Positions 63,454 through 64,000 of a stretch of DNA of 64,000 bases are shown one piece after another. A program made the translations under genes and the position numbers. This stretch comes from Sinonovacula constricta (lineage: Eukaryota; Mollusca; Bivalvia; Cardiida; Solecurtidae), in contig CM017563.1 of the NCBI GenBank assembly GCA_007844125.1, positions 36,761,837-36,825,836 of the forward strand, written 5' to 3'. How positions within the stretch are numbered: position 1 is the first letter of the stretch; the number at the start of each line of letters is the position of its first letter. The notes beneath the pieces were generated by a model. That model made no database searches and was not told the origin of the DNA. It saw only the letters and a program-made list of their open reading frames with translations.

Positions 63454-64000
63454 TTGGTGATATCAAGGGATGCATTTAGCAATTTTATTTGTCAACATAT
63501 ACTTTTTATAAAAAAAAGACAAATTTCGTTAAAGGTATCTTCGGTTGGTAGTTGTGGCAATACCATTTATCACTTCCTGAATGTTATATATCGACGTTTC
63601 AAGGCAATCCTATTACGACATTCTCTCGCATGGGAGTAGAAATGATTCAGGAAAGTCAATGCATCATTGGCTTCTCCTTGTTTGATGCTTAAGTAAAATA
63701 TAAAGCTACAAAGTAGAAGTAGTTCATGCATCATGGATGTTATTATCATTGTTAAATCTTGGCACGCTCATAAATCGACCACATAAACAGTTCTTAAAAT
63801 ACATTGCTTTGTCTGATCCTTTCAACCTGACAATACTTCAATACATTCAGATTGTAGAAAATGCACAAAACCAATAGGACGCTGTTCGTAGTGTATGAAA
63901 AATAAGCCGGAGCATAAAAGTTTGTTATGGTATTAATGACTTAAATACTAAATGAGATGCCAACACTTAGTAAACAACAACAGTAAGTATATGCTAAAAC
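63454..64000. other. AT-rich DNA, no gene seen
   Basis: No supported feature up to the window end. Confidence 0.5.

Overview
The window looks like non-coding, intergenic or intronic DNA from an animal. It is very AT-rich (about one third G+C by eye), no frame carries a recognisable conserved protein, there is no operon structure, and microsatellites, a minisatellite, tRNA-derived SINEs and a diverged dispersed repeat family are scattered through it. The SINE type and the general texture fit a mollusc, plausibly a bivalve. That is an inference from style, not a database match.

Layout. 1-7200: one tRNA-like SINE head (643-730, minus) beside an (AAT)n tract, a (CT)n tract, an A-rich tract, a second tRNA-like head (5150-5228, minus), a frameshifted coding remnant (4178-4424) and a diverged tandem duplication (6889-7199). 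7200-18180: mostly featureless AT-rich DNA, with one old copy of the main repeat (10862), a 29/30-bp minisatellite (14982-15380) and an exon-like stretch (16834). 18180-21180: the densest part of the main repeat, with a 129-bp tandem pair and two near full-length copies head to tail. 21900-31400: the most gene-like part. It holds the longest open frame of the window (21900-22493) and two colinear diverged blocks about 6 kb apart (22.75-24.97 kb and 28.94-30.85 kb), which look like an old tandem segmental duplication carrying decayed exons. 31960-51170: more repeat copies in both orientations, a 140-bp palindrome (36800-36942) and several weak exon-like frames. 51170-64000: long featureless stretches, large (TATC)n/(TC)n and (TA)n tracts, a third tRNA-like head (55428) and an intact SINE with a perfect 12-bp target-site duplication (63162-63441).

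The clearest unexplained item is the main dispersed family, here called family H. About a dozen copies lie between 10.8 and 51.2 kb on both strands. A full copy is about 640 bp. Its core carries a GC-rich hairpin whose stem persists while the 9-base loop changes. I do not recognise it, and I see no terminal inverted repeats, poly-A tail or tRNA boxes in it.

No gene can be named with confidence. In DNA of this composition roughly 150 open frames of 55 codons or more are expected by chance, so the short exon-like entries are leads, not gene calls. Only the 197-codon frame at 21900 is longer than chance comfortably explains.
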